Shown: positions 15,180 through 15,244 of the stretch, in pieces
Layout of the letters: every line of letters begins with the position of its first letter
Numbering within the stretch: the stretch's first letter is position 1
Assembly: GCA_013138855.1 (NCBI GenBank)
Contig: WTBX01000205.1
Location: 1 to 15,244, forward strand
Length of the DNA stretch: 15,244 nt
Direction: 5' to 3'
From: Methylococcaceae bacterium
GTDB taxonomy: Bacteria > Pseudomonadota > Gammaproteobacteria > Methylococcales > Methylomonadaceae
The notes under the pieces: generated by a model
Databases searched by the model: none
Told to the model about the DNA's origin: nothing
Seen by the model: only the letters and a program-made list of their open reading frames with translations
Made by a program: the position numbers and the translations under genes

Positions 15180-15244
15180 TTTTAATCGTACAAATCGAAT
15201 TTTATAGCTTACTTAGAATTAGTGGTACTAGCAACTTAAAACGG

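Overview
The window looks like a chromosomal segment of an AT-rich gammaproteobacterium. The evidence is the co-occurrence of tamA/tamB, a CsdA-type DEAD-box helicase with a DbpA-like RNA-binding domain, an adjacent dapA-bamC pair, and a large single-chain PurL. The genus cannot be fixed from sequence alone; Methylococcales or Thiotrichales would fit the base composition and gene content, but this is only an impression. I see no phage, transposase, CRISPR array, tRNA or rRNA. The coding content is mostly housekeeping, and the unexplained structure lies in the intergenic spaces.

Layout. Minus strand, reading leftwards from about 4.6 kb: deaD (2745-4496), a 427-bp spacer full of palindromes (2318-2744), tamA (533-2317), and the N-terminal part of tamB (1-536), which runs off the window. 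tamB probably starts at a TTG overlapping the tamA stop. Plus strand, reading rightwards: dapA (4677-5552) and bamC (5560-6273) 7 bp apart, a 197-bp purL leader, purL (6471-10328), a 348-bp spacer with two related inverted repeats, a REC-HD-GYP response regulator (10677-11714), and a large hybrid sensor kinase (11770-15009). The window ends in a non-coding stretch carrying a pair of inverted hairpin repeats (15056-15179). deaD and dapA diverge from a shared 180-bp promoter region.

How the genes work together. TamA and TamB form the outer/inner-membrane translocation and assembly module, and BamC is a lipoprotein of the BAM complex, so two separate loci here serve outer-membrane biogenesis. 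DapA commits aspartate semialdehyde to lysine and diaminopimelate, hence peptidoglycan. PurL is step four of purine synthesis. The last two genes look like a self-contained signalling operon. The kinase has every relay domain (HisKA, HATPase, REC, HPt). Its upstream neighbour is a response regulator whose output is an apparently intact c-di-GMP phosphodiesterase (HD-GYP). The obvious model is kinase to internal REC to HPt to HD-GYP REC, ending in c-di-GMP breakdown.

The strongest unexpected signal is the repeat pair at 15056-15179. Two 50-nt copies face each other in opposite orientation. They differ at ten positions, and eight of these are four perfectly compensating base-pair changes, while three non-Watson-Crick pairs sit at the same places in both copies. 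This is a structured, REP/BIME-like element. Three other palindrome groups (2453-2491, 2577-2721, 10414-10583) show that the spacers of this genome are rich in hairpin repeats of several unrelated sequence families.
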